Origin: Xenorhabdus beddingii
GTDB taxonomy: Bacteria > Pseudomonadota > Gammaproteobacteria > Enterobacterales > Enterobacteriaceae
DNA: 64,000 nt
Direction: 5' to 3'
NCBI RefSeq assembly: GCF_002127545.1
Contig: NZ_MUBK01000021.1
Coordinates: 25,194-89,193, forward strand
The notes below the pieces were generated by a model. It ran no database searches. It was not told the DNA's origin and saw nothing but the letters and a program-made list of their open reading frames with translations. A program made the position numbers and the translations under genes. Below, in pieces: positions 39,859-49,479 of the stretch; positions within the stretch are counted from its first letter, which is position 1; every line of letters starts with the position of its first letter.

Positions 39859-40515
39859 ATGTCAAGCCATGACTTGGTAAATAGTATAAAAGACGGGCAA
39901 ACCGTGAGTGACAAGCTATTAATGCTGCTTAAAACTCACGGTGCCTTACAAGCCTCTGATGCTGGCAAGAAATTGGGAACAACCGGGGAAGCAGCCCGTC
40001 AACAATTTGTCAAACTGGCTAAAGAGGGATTGGTTGTCGCGAACGCAGAAACAAGGGGAGTCGGGCGTCCTGTCCAGCTTTGGCATCTCACTGAGAAAGG
40101 CCATGCCCGATTTCCCGACACCCATGCCGAGCTGACGACCCAATTGATTACGATTATTCGCAGCCAATTGGGGGAATCAGCCATAGATTTGATTATTCGT
40201 ACCCGCGAAGAAGAGGCTTTTTCCTACTATCAAAAGGCGATGGAAAATGTGGACGGGTTACAGGAGAAAGTTGAGTGTCTGGTTGCCATACGCTGTCAGG
40301 AAGGTTATATGGCGCATTATTCTGTTGAAGAAAACGGTGACATGCTGTTTTTCGAAAACCATTGCCCAATCTGTAGTGCGGCCAAAATATGTCAGGGGTT
40401 TTGTCGGACTGAATTGAAGTTGTTTCGGGAAATTCTGCAAGCGAATGTGGAAAGAACCGAATATATCCTCAGTGGTCACCGACGCTGTGCTTATCGCATC
40501 ACGCCATTGACATAA
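39859..40515 (+). CDS. Helix-turn-helix regulator with cysteine cluster (SufR-like, COG2345)
   Basis: 218 residues. N-terminal winged helix (LLKTHGALQASDAGKKLGTT, then VGRPVQLWHLTEKGHARFPD). The C-terminal half contains HCPICSAAKICQGFC and a later HRRCAYRIT, the cysteine arrangement that in SufR-type regulators holds an Fe-S cluster. Family members act as repressors responding to iron-sulfur or redox state. It is divergent from the DHA2 transporter, which is its likely target. Ends in a strong terminator. Confidence 0.85.
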   Translation: MSSHDLVNSIKDGQTVSDKLLMLLKTHGALQASDAGKKLGTTGEAARQQFVKLAKEGLVVANAETRGVGRPVQLWHLTEKGHARFPDTHAELTTQLITIIRSQLGESAIDLIIRTREEEAFSYYQKAMENVDGLQEKVECLVAIRCQEGYMAHYSVEENGDMLFFENHCPICSAAKICQGFCRTELKLFREILQANVERTEYILSGHRRCAYRITPLT

Positions 40516-40519
40516 TGCT

Positions 40520-40556
40520 AAAAAACCTACCCAAATGATCTTGCGTAGGTTTTTTT
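40520..40556 (+). terminator. Rho-independent terminator
   Basis: AAAAAACCTAC pairs with GTAGGTTTTTT around a 14-base loop, with A and T runs on both sides, so it can act for both convergent genes. Confidence 0.85.
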
Positions 40557-40586
40557 ATTGGTGAATTTCAAACAGTAAAAACGCCG

Positions 40587-42236
40587 TTATCCCTTGCCTG
40601 CCGCATTCAACTGCTGGTAAATGTAATGCTTATAGCTCTCTACCAGTGCGCTGTCCTGACAATCATTCAAAGCACCATCACACAAATGACGCATAATCAT
40701 GTTGGCCTGATAAAACGCCGGAGCCGCCAAACGGGCGCGTTCCAAAATCATTCCGCCGAGAAAAGAAATATCTGTCAGCTTACCCGTTGTAATAGAAGCC
40801 CCCTGTTTCAAATTATCCCGTAGGGTAAATTGGGTCAGGTGAGCCGGATCAGACAACGCAGAGTGGTAATGTTCAAAATCGATGTTCGGCTGATGATCAC
40901 CAAAATAGAGGAAAACCGTGGGCTTATCGCGCCCGGCAACGAATTCACTAAAGTCCTTGATCGCCGGATCGGAAGCCGTGATTTTTTCCATGTAATGGCT
41001 AAACTTGCCTACCGCTGTCGAACGCTCAACATTGCCCGTCAATCCATAATCATCATGGTGGCTCTCTTCATAAGGGCCATGTTCATACATGGTCAGAGAG
41101 AAGATGAAAATCGGTTTATCGGTTTCCTTAGCCAAAATGGTTTTCACATACGACAGCATATCCCGGGTTGAAATCGTCCACAGATTTTCATCCATGCTGG
41201 CTGGGTAGCCCAACTCTTGTGGCTGGATAATCCGATCAATACCCAGTGTCTTATAAGCGTGTCCTGCGTGGTAGGCCGATTTATTAAATGGTGTCAGCAC
41301 AACCGTGTAATAACCATTGTCTTTCATTGCGTGGAATAAACTGTTTTGCAGGTGATCGACCACAAAATAAAACACCGAATTTTTGCGTGAACCAAAATCA
41401 TCCGTATTCAACCCCGTCAAAACAGAAAACTCAGATAACCATGTTCCGCCACCAAAAGTTTGTACCCTTAGCGGGCTTTGGGCGCGGACACCGGCATCAC
41501 GCTGGAACATATAAAGATCCGGCAACTTAACATTAGCGGGTAATTGGTAAAGATGAGGATTAACGGTAGATTCTTGCAATAACAAAACCACATCGGGTTT
41601 CACCTCTGATTGTGGTGCAGGCAGAGTCACCTTTTTCGCCTGTTGCAAGAAATAGTCAGCAGATGTGCCAAATTTTGGCGGTTGATATTCTGCATCCATC
41701 GCTGACATCACCATATTGGTCACCGTTCCCCGACCTTTCGGCAATTCATTCTGCCATTGAACGTGGTAGGCATTGACCGTCAGTTTGATCCCGCAAACAC
41801 TGGCGGCCACCAAAACGAGACTGGCGAGGCGCCATTTGATCCCACGAGCAGAAAGCGCCGTTTTCCAACTCAATATCATATTGAATATCAACCAGATGAA
41901 CATCGCCACCACCGCGATGCCTGCCAGCCAATAATGGCGCAGGGTTTCCTGATTTGAAGGGTCTAACATGACATTCAAATCGGAAAACATCAGTTGTTCT
42001 TTGTAATAATGGACTTTTATCTGGTTAAGGAATTTAAGGATAATAAATAAGGTTCCCGTCAACACTGTTGAAAATAACCAACGTGCTGAAACTAAAAAAA
42101 CCAGCCCAAAAAGGGTGCCAAATACGCCGACAGACACCAGGGCAGGATAAATATCCCCGCCCTTTTCAAACACCAATATCAAGGAAGCAATCAACAGCAA
42201 TCCAAGATAAATCCCTGAGATGATCTTTTTCTTCAT
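40587..42236 (-). CDS. LTA synthase-like membrane sulfatase/phosphotransferase
   Basis: 549 residues. Four or five N-terminal membrane helices (to about residue 165), then a periplasmic alkaline-phosphatase-superfamily domain. Landmarks are LLLQESTVNPHLY with the threonine nucleophile, FGGGTWLSEFSVLTG, TMYEHGPY, and YFGDHQP as metal ligands. Relatives transfer phosphoglycerol or phosphoethanolamine from phospholipids to envelope glycans such as LPS or periplasmic glucans. The substrate is not evident. Single-gene unit. Confidence 0.85.
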   Translation of the reverse strand: MKKKIISGIYLGLLLIASLILVFEKGGDIYPALVSVGVFGTLFGLVFLVSARWLFSTVLTGTLFIILKFLNQIKVHYYKEQLMFSDLNVMLDPSNQETLRHYWLAGIAVVAMFIWLIFNMILSWKTALSARGIKWRLASLVLVAASVCGIKLTVNAYHVQWQNELPKGRGTVTNMVMSAMDAEYQPPKFGTSADYFLQQAKKVTLPAPQSEVKPDVVLLLQESTVNPHLYQLPANVKLPDLYMFQRDAGVRAQSPLRVQTFGGGTWLSEFSVLTGLNTDDFGSRKNSVFYFVVDHLQNSLFHAMKDNGYYTVVLTPFNKSAYHAGHAYKTLGIDRIIQPQELGYPASMDENLWTISTRDMLSYVKTILAKETDKPIFIFSLTMYEHGPYEESHHDDYGLTGNVERSTAVGKFSHYMEKITASDPAIKDFSEFVAGRDKPTVFLYFGDHQPNIDFEHYHSALSDPAHLTQFTLRDNLKQGASITTGKLTDISFLGGMILERARLAAPAFYQANMIMRHLCDGALNDCQDSALVESYKHYIYQQLNAAGKG

Positions 42237-42523
42237 ACTCTATTGAATTCCACCTATGAGTTCAGTTTTACATCACCCGCTGAAAATAGCATAAGCTGTC
42301 AAATATACCTCAAACGAAATGCAGCAGATGCACCCAATGGAGACAACGTGAATTCACAGGAGTTCCACTATTGCCTAACCATTTAAACGTATGTTCAGCG
42401 ACATAGCTCACGAAAAAGGGTTTCGTCTTATAGCATTAAATATTCTTATACTAGATTCTGTTTCATCCTCTCTGTTTTTGAACGGATTACTGTAAGTATT
42501 TCTATAAATGGGAGTTTATCAAA

Positions 42524-43378
42524 ATGAACAGCGTTTTGAGTGCGTGCGCGGCACTGTGTCTGACGGTCATTCCGGCCAAAGCAGTCCAGGCAGAGATTAG
42601 CGTGCCGATTGTTTACCTTGAGCGTGCAACCCCTTCAGTATCGCTCAATATCAACGGCAAAGAGATTGACAAAATTGCAATTGATACAGGGGCATCCGGT
42701 GCCTTTTATCTCCCTCAATCGACCTTTGATTCGATTTTTCCGGCGCAGAATCATCCCACAGAAACCAAAAATTCCATTGATGTTTTCGGCGTTGAAAAGT
42801 CTACGCGAGTAGCAAAAGTCGCTGATATCACTGTTAACGGAAAAAACCTTTCAGATGTTGACGTTGAAATCTTCAAACCGTGGGGCAACGGCATGTTGGA
42901 TGACAACGGAAAACTTCTCATCAATGGCGTGTTAGGGCTGGGTGTCGCCAAAAACAAGACACTGATTATCAACTACGCTTCAAAGAGGCTGACAATAACC
43001 GACCATCTTAAAGCACTTCCTGATGGCTACCGCTGGCAGTCGATCCCATTTACCCGCACAAAAAGCGGGATAGAAATCAGTGTGTCATCTGGCAATGAGA
43101 AGATAAACCGCATGGTTATCGACACAGGAGCAAGCCATTCAGTGCTTTTTACACGTTCAGAGAAGAAAGGATGTGTTAATTTCTCGCAGTCCTGTCCGAA
43201 ACAAACTATTGTGACACCGGATGGCGTTAAGCTCTCTGCGCTTGTCTTACAGCTTTCTGATGACAAGATAGATCCGGCTAAACGGATAGATTTTGATGGC
43301 CTGTTAGGTGATGATTACCTTGCAAACCGAGTTCTCATCCTATCGGATGACCAATTGCTGATGAGCTTACCTAAATAA
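42524..43378 (+). CDS. Exported aspartic protease with two DTGAS half-sites
   Basis: 284 residues with a ribosome-binding site (GGGAG) and an N-terminal signal peptide ending near AKAVQA. Two retropepsin-like halves are visible: IAIDTGASGAFYL (Asp 54) with a later GVLGLGV, and MVIDTGASHSVLF (Asp ~200) with DGLLGDDYL. Each half thus supplies a D-T-G loop and the hydrophobic-hydrophobic-Gly motif, so one chain may form the whole active site as in pepsins. It is predicted periplasmic or secreted. Two cysteines (GCVNFSQSC) could form a disulphide. It stands alone. The protease call rests on motifs only. Confidence 0.8.
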   Translation: MNSVLSACAALCLTVIPAKAVQAEISVPIVYLERATPSVSLNINGKEIDKIAIDTGASGAFYLPQSTFDSIFPAQNHPTETKNSIDVFGVEKSTRVAKVADITVNGKNLSDVDVEIFKPWGNGMLDDNGKLLINGVLGLGVAKNKTLIINYASKRLTITDHLKALPDGYRWQSIPFTRTKSGIEISVSSGNEKINRMVIDTGASHSVLFTRSEKKGCVNFSQSCPKQTIVTPDGVKLSALVLQLSDDKIDPAKRIDFDGLLGDDYLANRVLILSDDQLLMSLPK

Positions 43379-43594
43379 CGATTAACGATTGCGGGTGAAT
43401 GGCTTTTTTTTCCGCAAAAGGTCAGAAAATGCCTGCATGACGCAATGTAGCAGCCAGCATCATGGTATCTGCCCGTATCGACCATTCAGATTAAACTGAA
43501 AGTCATAATGGCAAGGAAAGGGGTGGATTTACCTGCATGACCATTGGCACTATTCTAGGTTACGCTGGCACATCAATAACTGAAGAAATTTATT

Positions 43595-45664
43595 ATGAAA
43601 CTGACACCTGAAAAATTGCTATCTGCAATAGAAAAATACGCCCATACCCCAGAGAAACAACGCTCCTTGACCCACAAACAAATGCAGTGGTTTTCCGATC
43701 CGGATAATTTCTTCTTGTTGTTCAGCCTGGTGTTGGCTCTGCCCAAGGAGATGATGGACGAGTTAGGGGACAGCATTAACCATTGGGTTGAAGTGGCGGT
43801 AGGGGAGATGGCATTCACCGCCAAAAAATTGCCTGAAGGAACCCAACACCAATTTGAGGAGATGATTGAGCAATTCCTGATTTTTACCAAAGAAAATTTT
43901 GAACTCAATGACGAATGTGTGTTGTTATGTTTGTCGATCTTGAAAAAAAATCAGTTTAATATCAAGATTGATATCGCCCAATTGCTGAGCGTCCAACAAA
44001 ATGCTGATAACGCCAACATCACCCCTTTTCCTTCAAGTCCCCCAAATTTAAGCCAACTGTTTGAACAGTTTGGAATTCAGTCTGGCATTGAGTTCATCGA
44101 CTTTTTTGAACACGGTTTTTCCGTTGTTCCTCAGGAAACCTTACCCCATTTACTCTCGGAAGTGACCCAATATCCATGGGGCATAGATGCCCTGCTGCTA
44201 TTGACCCAATACTTTGAGGAGCCGGTTGCCCTTGCCAGTGCGCAAATATTGGATAGTTGTTCTGCCTCAGCATGGAAGAATTCATCCTATCTGCAACTTT
44301 TAAACTTGTGCGCCCGATTTAACCGCCATCCAGCCATTCACCCTTGTTTCAGCCGCTGGAAAAAAAGGGCGATTGCACACAACAACGTGCGGGAAACCGC
44401 CCAGATCCACGAATTATACGTCACTCATGTTGATGGAAATGACTGTGCCAGCATGATGATGGTAATCACATTGGACGGGCAAAAAACCCAAATGAGTATG
44501 ATGCTAGATTTTAAATCGGGTATCCGTGAAAGTATGCTGAATATTGACCCTGGCCAAACCATCCCCGAACTGATTGAAAAGTTGAGAACTCAAGACGCTG
44601 ATATTGACTTTATCCCCGTCTCCCCTGACTGGCTGCAACAAATTTTACCGTGGATACTTTCCGTTCAGCTAAACAAAAACACCCCGCTCGATCTCTACTC
44701 ACTTTATTGGTTATCGCAACTGCCTTTCGAATGGACACAACCCGAAGCGTTTGAACTTGAACACTGGAGCCTGAAGCTGGGTTATCAAGCCGATCCACAA
44801 CGGCAGAAGCATCATCGCCTTGGCCTCGCCATGGTGACACCATTAGTCCTGAGCTGGCTGGCGCCGGAAGAATGTTTGCTGAAAGCGAAAAAGCCCAGAG
44901 ATTTATTAAAACTCTATTACTACCCAAACCGGGAACGGTTTACTGAACGTCTGACTTATTCCGCGACAATCGAGCAATATAGACAGTCACAACAAGAACC
45001 CTATTTGGTGGAACAATATTTAGATTTAGCCCATGCCCTCCAAGATCCCGCGTTAATTAACAAGCGATTTGCTTTATTTGATACTCTGGCGGAGATCAGT
45101 TTTGAATATTTTCCCCTGATGAAAAATGATGAGATTCAACCACAAGGGCTGGTTCTCAAAGTCAGTTTATTGGATGCCAGTCCACCCGTATGGCGTCGGG
45201 TTCGTATCAGCAATCAGTTAACACTGAATGAATTTCATGACGTGATACAAGATGTCATGGGTTGGGAACATGCTCATCTATTCAGTTTTCATCATTCCAG
45301 GATCACCATCCCGGAAGAACATTATGACCAAGTGTGTATCGGTGCATTTTTGCATGAGATTGGGAACGAACTCGGCTACCAATACGACTTTGGTGATGAT
45401 TGGTTCCATCTGGTGACCGTAGAAAAAGTGCTGCAAAAAGATATTTTCCTGCCTGAAGTGACTGCGGGTAATGGCATGTGCCCGGCAGAAAATTCAGGTG
45501 GCATTTGGAGTTGGAATGATTTGCTCAAGTTGCGAAAAAAGAAAACGCTGACGGAAGATGAAGCGGAACAATTAGAGTGGGTGGGATTATCGCCAAGTGA
45601 GCCACTGGAACCGTTTGATAAACAGCAGGTTAATAAGAGGTTAAGGGCACTTTTTACCCAATAA
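43595..45664 (+). CDS. Large protein with C-terminal plasmid pRiA4b ORF-3-like domain
   Basis: 689 residues. The C-terminal ~170 residues are a pRiA4b ORF-3 (TnpR-passenger) domain: LKVSLLDASPPVWRRVRI, DVIQDVMGWEHAHLFSF, and YQYDFGDDWFHLVTVE. The N-terminal ~500 residues are helical, repeat-like and not recognised; they contain no membrane segments. The C-terminal domain is common in mobile DNA but its biochemical role is unknown. Single gene closed by a clear terminator. Confidence 0.8.
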   Translation: MKLTPEKLLSAIEKYAHTPEKQRSLTHKQMQWFSDPDNFFLLFSLVLALPKEMMDELGDSINHWVEVAVGEMAFTAKKLPEGTQHQFEEMIEQFLIFTKENFELNDECVLLCLSILKKNQFNIKIDIAQLLSVQQNADNANITPFPSSPPNLSQLFEQFGIQSGIEFIDFFEHGFSVVPQETLPHLLSEVTQYPWGIDALLLLTQYFEEPVALASAQILDSCSASAWKNSSYLQLLNLCARFNRHPAIHPCFSRWKKRAIAHNNVRETAQIHELYVTHVDGNDCASMMMVITLDGQKTQMSMMLDFKSGIRESMLNIDPGQTIPELIEKLRTQDADIDFIPVSPDWLQQILPWILSVQLNKNTPLDLYSLYWLSQLPFEWTQPEAFELEHWSLKLGYQADPQRQKHHRLGLAMVTPLVLSWLAPEECLLKAKKPRDLLKLYYYPNRERFTERLTYSATIEQYRQSQQEPYLVEQYLDLAHALQDPALINKRFALFDTLAEISFEYFPLMKNDEIQPQGLVLKVSLLDASPPVWRRVRISNQLTLNEFHDVIQDVMGWEHAHLFSFHHSRITIPEEHYDQVCIGAFLHEIGNELGYQYDFGDDWFHLVTVEKVLQKDIFLPEVTAGNGMCPAENSGGIWSWNDLLKLRKKKTLTEDEAEQLEWVGLSPSEPLEPFDKQQVNKRLRALFTQ

Positions 45665-45694
45665 TCAGCCGCTGAACGTCAATCCATCTTACAA

Positions 45695-45727
45695 AACCGG
45701 AGGGGTAAAACAGCCTCCGGTTTCTTT
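45695..45727 (+). terminator. Rho-independent terminator
   Basis: AACCGGAGG pairs with CCTCCGGTT (45695-45703, 45714-45722), followed by TCTTT, 31 bases after the preceding stop. The remaining bases to 46013 are AT-rich and hold no gene. Confidence 0.8.
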
Positions 45728-46013
45728 CACTTTGTGATTGTAAGAAATAAATTTCACTCTATTTTTATGAAAATCACAATTCGATACTATTAAATACAGT
45801 AATTATATTATTGGTAATTATTATATCCTTAGCAGACAATTATTCCCATCTGGTTATATTCAATAAGAAACCCAGCATAACAATGTAAGTTTTTGATAAC
45901 AAAAAAATCACACCTCGACAATATTATAAATATCATTTTTATATATTTATTCCTTGCGTTGGATATGACTATTCAATTAAATAGACGTCAATAAAAATAA
46001 CGGGAAATGAAAT

Positions 46014-46646
46014 ATGACTGAACGTATTTATCTGTCCAGTGAAATATTGGCGGGTGATGTTGAAGTAATTGATTGTGTCCCTCGCAATGATGGACGTTAT
46101 TCCGTACGACTGAAATCCACCCTGTTTCACCCTCAGGGAGGAGGGCAGCCTAGTGATATAGGATGGATTAATGAGGTCGCTGTCGTTCATGTAGCTATGG
46201 AAGAGGGGGAAATAATCCATCAGACAACAGCGCCAGTGACACAGGGAAATGCTTTTGCTCGTGTTGATGGTGAACTTCGCCAATTATATTCGCGCTTGCA
46301 TTCTGCTGGACATCTTATCGGGCATGTCGTTGAACTTGCTATATGGCATCCCATTAAAGCCCACCATTGGCCGGGTGAAAGTAAAGTCGTATTCAAAGCA
46401 AGAGAGGATGCTCAAAACGTATCGGCAGAAGATATTCAGGTGATATGCAAAAACTTTATTACGGAAGATCTACCGTGCAAAGTGACCCAACGAGATGATG
46501 GACTCCGAGAAGTCAGTTTTGGTCATTTCACGCCTTATCTTTGTGGCGGCACTCATGTGACATCTTTAGGGCAACTGGGAGATATTAAAGTACAGGCGGC
46601 GCAAATGAAAAAAGGTCACTTAACCGTATATTACGATGTGGTTTAA
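46014..46646 (+). CDS. AlaX-like alanyl-tRNA editing protein
   Basis: 210 residues. Free-standing editing domain related to that of alanyl-tRNA synthetase. Visible are HPQGGGQPSDIGWI, the HxxxH-type zinc ligands in LHSAGHLIGH, and the second zinc ligand pair CGGTHV. Family members hydrolyse mischarged Ser- or Gly-tRNA(Ala), protecting against mistranslation. It stands 84 bases before the RhtB/LysE-type exporter on the same strand; export of an amino acid plus tRNA proofreading would be a sensible pair, but this is inference. Confidence 0.9.
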   Translation: MTERIYLSSEILAGDVEVIDCVPRNDGRYSVRLKSTLFHPQGGGQPSDIGWINEVAVVHVAMEEGEIIHQTTAPVTQGNAFARVDGELRQLYSRLHSAGHLIGHVVELAIWHPIKAHHWPGESKVVFKAREDAQNVSAEDIQVICKNFITEDLPCKVTQRDDGLREVSFGHFTPYLCGGTHVTSLGQLGDIKVQAAQMKKGHLTVYYDVV

Positions 46647-46730
46647 CCGCGAACTACGTTATTTGTGAATGAATGCTAGTTTTGAACATACGTTATTTTT
46701 GAACAATATTGATAAGTAAAAAAGGACAAT

Positions 46731-47369
46731 ATGTTATTTGACTATTGGGGAGAATTTCTGGGGTTGGCGGTGATTCATTTTTTAGCCGTAGTCGCCCCAG
46801 GCCCGGATTTTGCGGTCACTATACGACAGAGTGTAAAGTTTGGTCGTTTAGCTGGAATATGTACGGCAATCGGTATTGGAGCAGGAATATCAATCCATGT
46901 CATCTATACACTGGTGGGAATTAGTGCATTAATGCATACGACGCCTTGGTTGATGGATGTGGCAAAACTCGTCGGTGCTATTTATATCATCTGGCTCGGT
47001 ATTAAATTTATCAGAAGTAAACCTACCAACCTGAATGCCTTAGAGAGTGAAGAAATTATCCAGGTTTCGCAGAGTCGGTGGAAAGCATTTCTGATGGGCT
47101 TTATGACAAATGCCCTAAACCCCAAGGCAACATTGTTCTTTTTGGCGATTTTCACCACGGTAGTGAGTAGTAATACACCGACTCTGATACAAGCCTTTTA
47201 TGGCTTGTGGATGTGTGTGGTCAACGCAATATGGTTTGTGCTGGTTAGCCTCATGTTCTCAAATGCATTGATTCGTAATAAGTTCATGCAGAAAGGATAT
47301 TGGTTTGAACGGGTAATGGGCGTTGTGTTGATCGGTTTCGCTATTCGGTTGTTATTTATCTCTGTATAA
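46731..47369 (+). CDS. LysE/RhtB family amino-acid exporter
   Basis: 212 residues with six predicted membrane helices and a good ribosome-binding site (AAAGGA). Signature GPDFAVTIRQSVKFGRLAGI near the N-terminus and LMGFMTNALNPKATLFFLAI in the middle. These proteins export amino acids such as threonine, homoserine or lysine by proton exchange. Substrate unknown. Confidence 0.9.
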   Translation: MLFDYWGEFLGLAVIHFLAVVAPGPDFAVTIRQSVKFGRLAGICTAIGIGAGISIHVIYTLVGISALMHTTPWLMDVAKLVGAIYIIWLGIKFIRSKPTNLNALESEEIIQVSQSRWKAFLMGFMTNALNPKATLFFLAIFTTVVSSNTPTLIQAFYGLWMCVVNAIWFVLVSLMFSNALIRNKFMQKGYWFERVMGVVLIGFAIRLLFISV

Positions 47370-47469
47370 ATTTTCCAAAAATAGAGTTTGCAACAAACTT
47401 TTTAGTGTCAATTTTATTATGTAATAGACAAATGATTACTGTCGTAGTCTGAAAGCATTAAAAAGTTAA

Positions 47470-47491
47470 GGTGACCGCTTAAGTGGTCACC
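47470..47491. terminator. Perfect inverted repeat downstream of the exporter gene
   Basis: GGTGACC (47470-47476) and GGTCACC (47485-47491), 100 bases after the exporter stop. No T run, so terminator function is uncertain. Confidence 0.35.
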
Positions 47492-47577
47492 GAATTTAAC
47501 CATCAATATGAGTGATGTATTAAACAGTCACTGACGAATTCAACTGCGAAGTGCAAAAAGCTATCAAATCTGAAAAA

Positions 47578-47598
47578 CTTGACATCCTCCCCGCCCTT
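47578..47598. other. Possible IS200/IS605-end scar
   Basis: The phrase CTTGACATCCTCCCCGCCC just upstream of fdhD is the form commonly seen at ends of IS200/IS605-family elements, but no complementary GGGCGGGG half or transposase follows. Confidence 0.3.
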
Positions 47599-47639
47599 AT
47601 AAACAGTACGATAAATTAATCTGTCGGGGGAATTCACTA

Positions 47640-48470
47640 ATGGATGATGCAAAGTCAGGAAATAAGTTAGCTATTGAAGGTACTTGCGGTGCTTTCCGAA
47701 TCAATGTCATCCAAAAAAATCACCTGAAGGTTTCCAAACCGGACTGGGTGGCCGAAGAGGTTCCGATCGCCTTAGTTTATAACGGGATCTCCCATGTCGT
47801 TATGATGGCTAGCCCTAAAGATTTAGACTATTTCGCCATCGGTTTTTCATTGTCTGAAGGGATCATCATTTCCCCACAAGACATTCGTGGCATTGATTCC
47901 ATCGTCAGTTGCCACGGCGGTATTGAACTGCATGTTGAACTGTCGAATCGCCGTTTTGCTGCATTGAAAGAGCGCCGACGCAATATGGTGGGCAGAACCG
48001 GCTGTGGTATCTGCGGCACGGAACAACTCACCGAAATTTTTCGTCCCATAACCCCCCTGCCGTTCACCCAGACATTTTCACTTTCTCATCTTGATACTGC
48101 ACTGGCTCAATTACCTCGTATTCAAGAAATCGGTGCACTCACTGGCTGTACCCATGCTGCCGGCTGGATTAATCCTACAGGGGAATTGCTCGGCGGTTGT
48201 GAAGATATCGGCCGTCATGTTGCATTGGATAAGTTGCTGGGCATGCGGTCAAAAACAGGCTGGCACCAAGGTGCTGTATTGGTTTCCAGCCGCGCCAGTT
48301 ATGAAATGGTACAGAAGTCCGCTCATTGTGGAGCGGAAATTTTGTTTGCCGTTTCCGCTGCGACCTCACTCGCCATCGAGGTCGCCCAGAAATGCAATCT
48401 AACGTTGATTGGTTTTTGCAAGCCGGGACGGGCAACCGTGTATACCCATCCGCAACGAATTTTGGATTAA
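47640..48470 (+). CDS. fdhD: Formate dehydrogenase accessory sulfurtransferase FdhD
   Basis: 276 residues. FdhD moves sulphur from IscS to the molybdenum cofactor of formate dehydrogenases, which need it for activity. The conserved CGICG motif ([13 protein letters not shown]) with its two catalytic cysteines, CTHAAGWI, and [13 protein letters not shown] are intact. No formate dehydrogenase structural gene is in the window. Confidence 0.96.
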   Translation: MDDAKSGNKLAIEGTCGAFRINVIQKNHLKVSKPDWVAEEVPIALVYNGISHVVMMASPKDLDYFAIGFSLSEGIIISPQDIRGIDSIVSCHGGIELHVELSNRRFAALKERRRNMVGRTGCGICGTEQLTEIFRPITPLPFTQTFSLSHLDTALAQLPRIQEIGALTGCTHAAGWINPTGELLGGCEDIGRHVALDKLLGMRSKTGWHQGAVLVSSRASYEMVQKSAHCGAEILFAVSAATSLAIEVAQKCNLTLIGFCKPGRATVYTHPQRILD

Positions 48471-48755
48471 TCAAGGCTATGATACATCCACAAATCCGTT
48501 CTCTTTCTCCACCAAGAAAGAAAAATAAATTAATTTCAATAAATTGAAATCTCATATTTTGTTTCAAAAAACAAAATGCAACAAATAACAAACATTTCGA
48601 TAACTTATTATTTACACCCCTCTTTGTGAAGTATATATTTCCAATGACTGAGTGTTTTTTGTGCTACTTTCAATGCGAAAAACCCTGCAAAAAACCCCAG
48701 AACATTCTCATGACAGGATAACAAAATACTCAATATCCAGCGGGGCCAATCAATA

Positions 48756-49472
48756 ATGAAAAAGATCAATATATTCATCGCTATGCTAGGAATCTTAGGA
48801 TTGACAGCACAAGCACAAGCAAAGGTTGGCTATGGTATAAGCCAACAGCAGACTAAACAACACATTATACTCGGAGAGGTAAATGGTGAACCGGCTATAG
48901 GAATCACTGATATACCGATCGTAGGGGATAAGCTCCTCCCCGCCTCTGAACTGAAAGACAGCGCTACCCTCGACGGAAACGGCATCTATAGATACAAAAG
49001 TGAAGGTATCCCTTTTGTCGAGGATCAATATATCGATGTTGGTCAGGTGCCTAATGCCGAAGTTTACTTCGGTGAATGGGCACAAGTGACCGCCGATAAA
49101 TCAGACCCCAGCCACACTGTTTTTTATACAGGCAAAGATGTTACAACCAATATGCCACATGGCGGCACAGCCACTTATAATGTGAAAGGACTCAGCCAAT
49201 ATAACGGTAGTAACCCCCTCTCCGGTCAACTCGTCGCAAACTTTGATACCCAAAAACTAAATGGTTCTCTGAATAATAGTTCACTGAAAATAGGTATTGA
49301 CGCCAATATAAATAATGATGCCGGATTCTCAGGCCAAGCCACAGCCAATGACAGTATTAATGGGGTCACCGATGGGAAGTTCTATGGTGATTCCGCCTCC
49401 TCTCTGGCAGGGTATGCCAAATTTGATAGTGACAGAAACAAAGATACGGCTTTCGGTGGTCATAAACAGTAA
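48756..49472 (+). CDS. Hemophilin-like secreted substrate of the Slam system, copy 1
   Basis: 238 residues. Signal peptide MKKINIFIAMLGILGLTAQAQA with no lipobox cysteine, so a soluble secreted protein rather than a lipoprotein. The C-terminal part shares with copy 2 the blocks VYFGEWAQV, GKDVTTNMPHGGTATYNV and GDSASSLAGYAKF, ending DTAFGG-x-KQ. This is the barrel type recognised by Slam translocators. The N-terminal handle is diverged: copy 2's glycine/histidine-rich segments are missing and histidines are few. Ligand therefore uncertain. It precedes its Slam gene by 117 bases. No good Fur box was found in the 285-base upstream gap. Confidence 0.82.
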   Translation: MKKINIFIAMLGILGLTAQAQAKVGYGISQQQTKQHIILGEVNGEPAIGITDIPIVGDKLLPASELKDSATLDGNGIYRYKSEGIPFVEDQYIDVGQVPNAEVYFGEWAQVTADKSDPSHTVFYTGKDVTTNMPHGGTATYNVKGLSQYNGSNPLSGQLVANFDTQKLNGSLNNSSLKIGIDANINNDAGFSGQATANDSINGVTDGKFYGDSASSLAGYAKFDSDRNKDTAFGGHKQ

Positions 49473-49479
49473 CTTTCCT

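Noticed and set aside
48471..48755. Fur box upstream of the copy 1 hemophilin-like gene
   Set aside because: The best candidates (GATAACTTATTAT-like) match the consensus poorly, clearly worse than the site upstream of copy 2.
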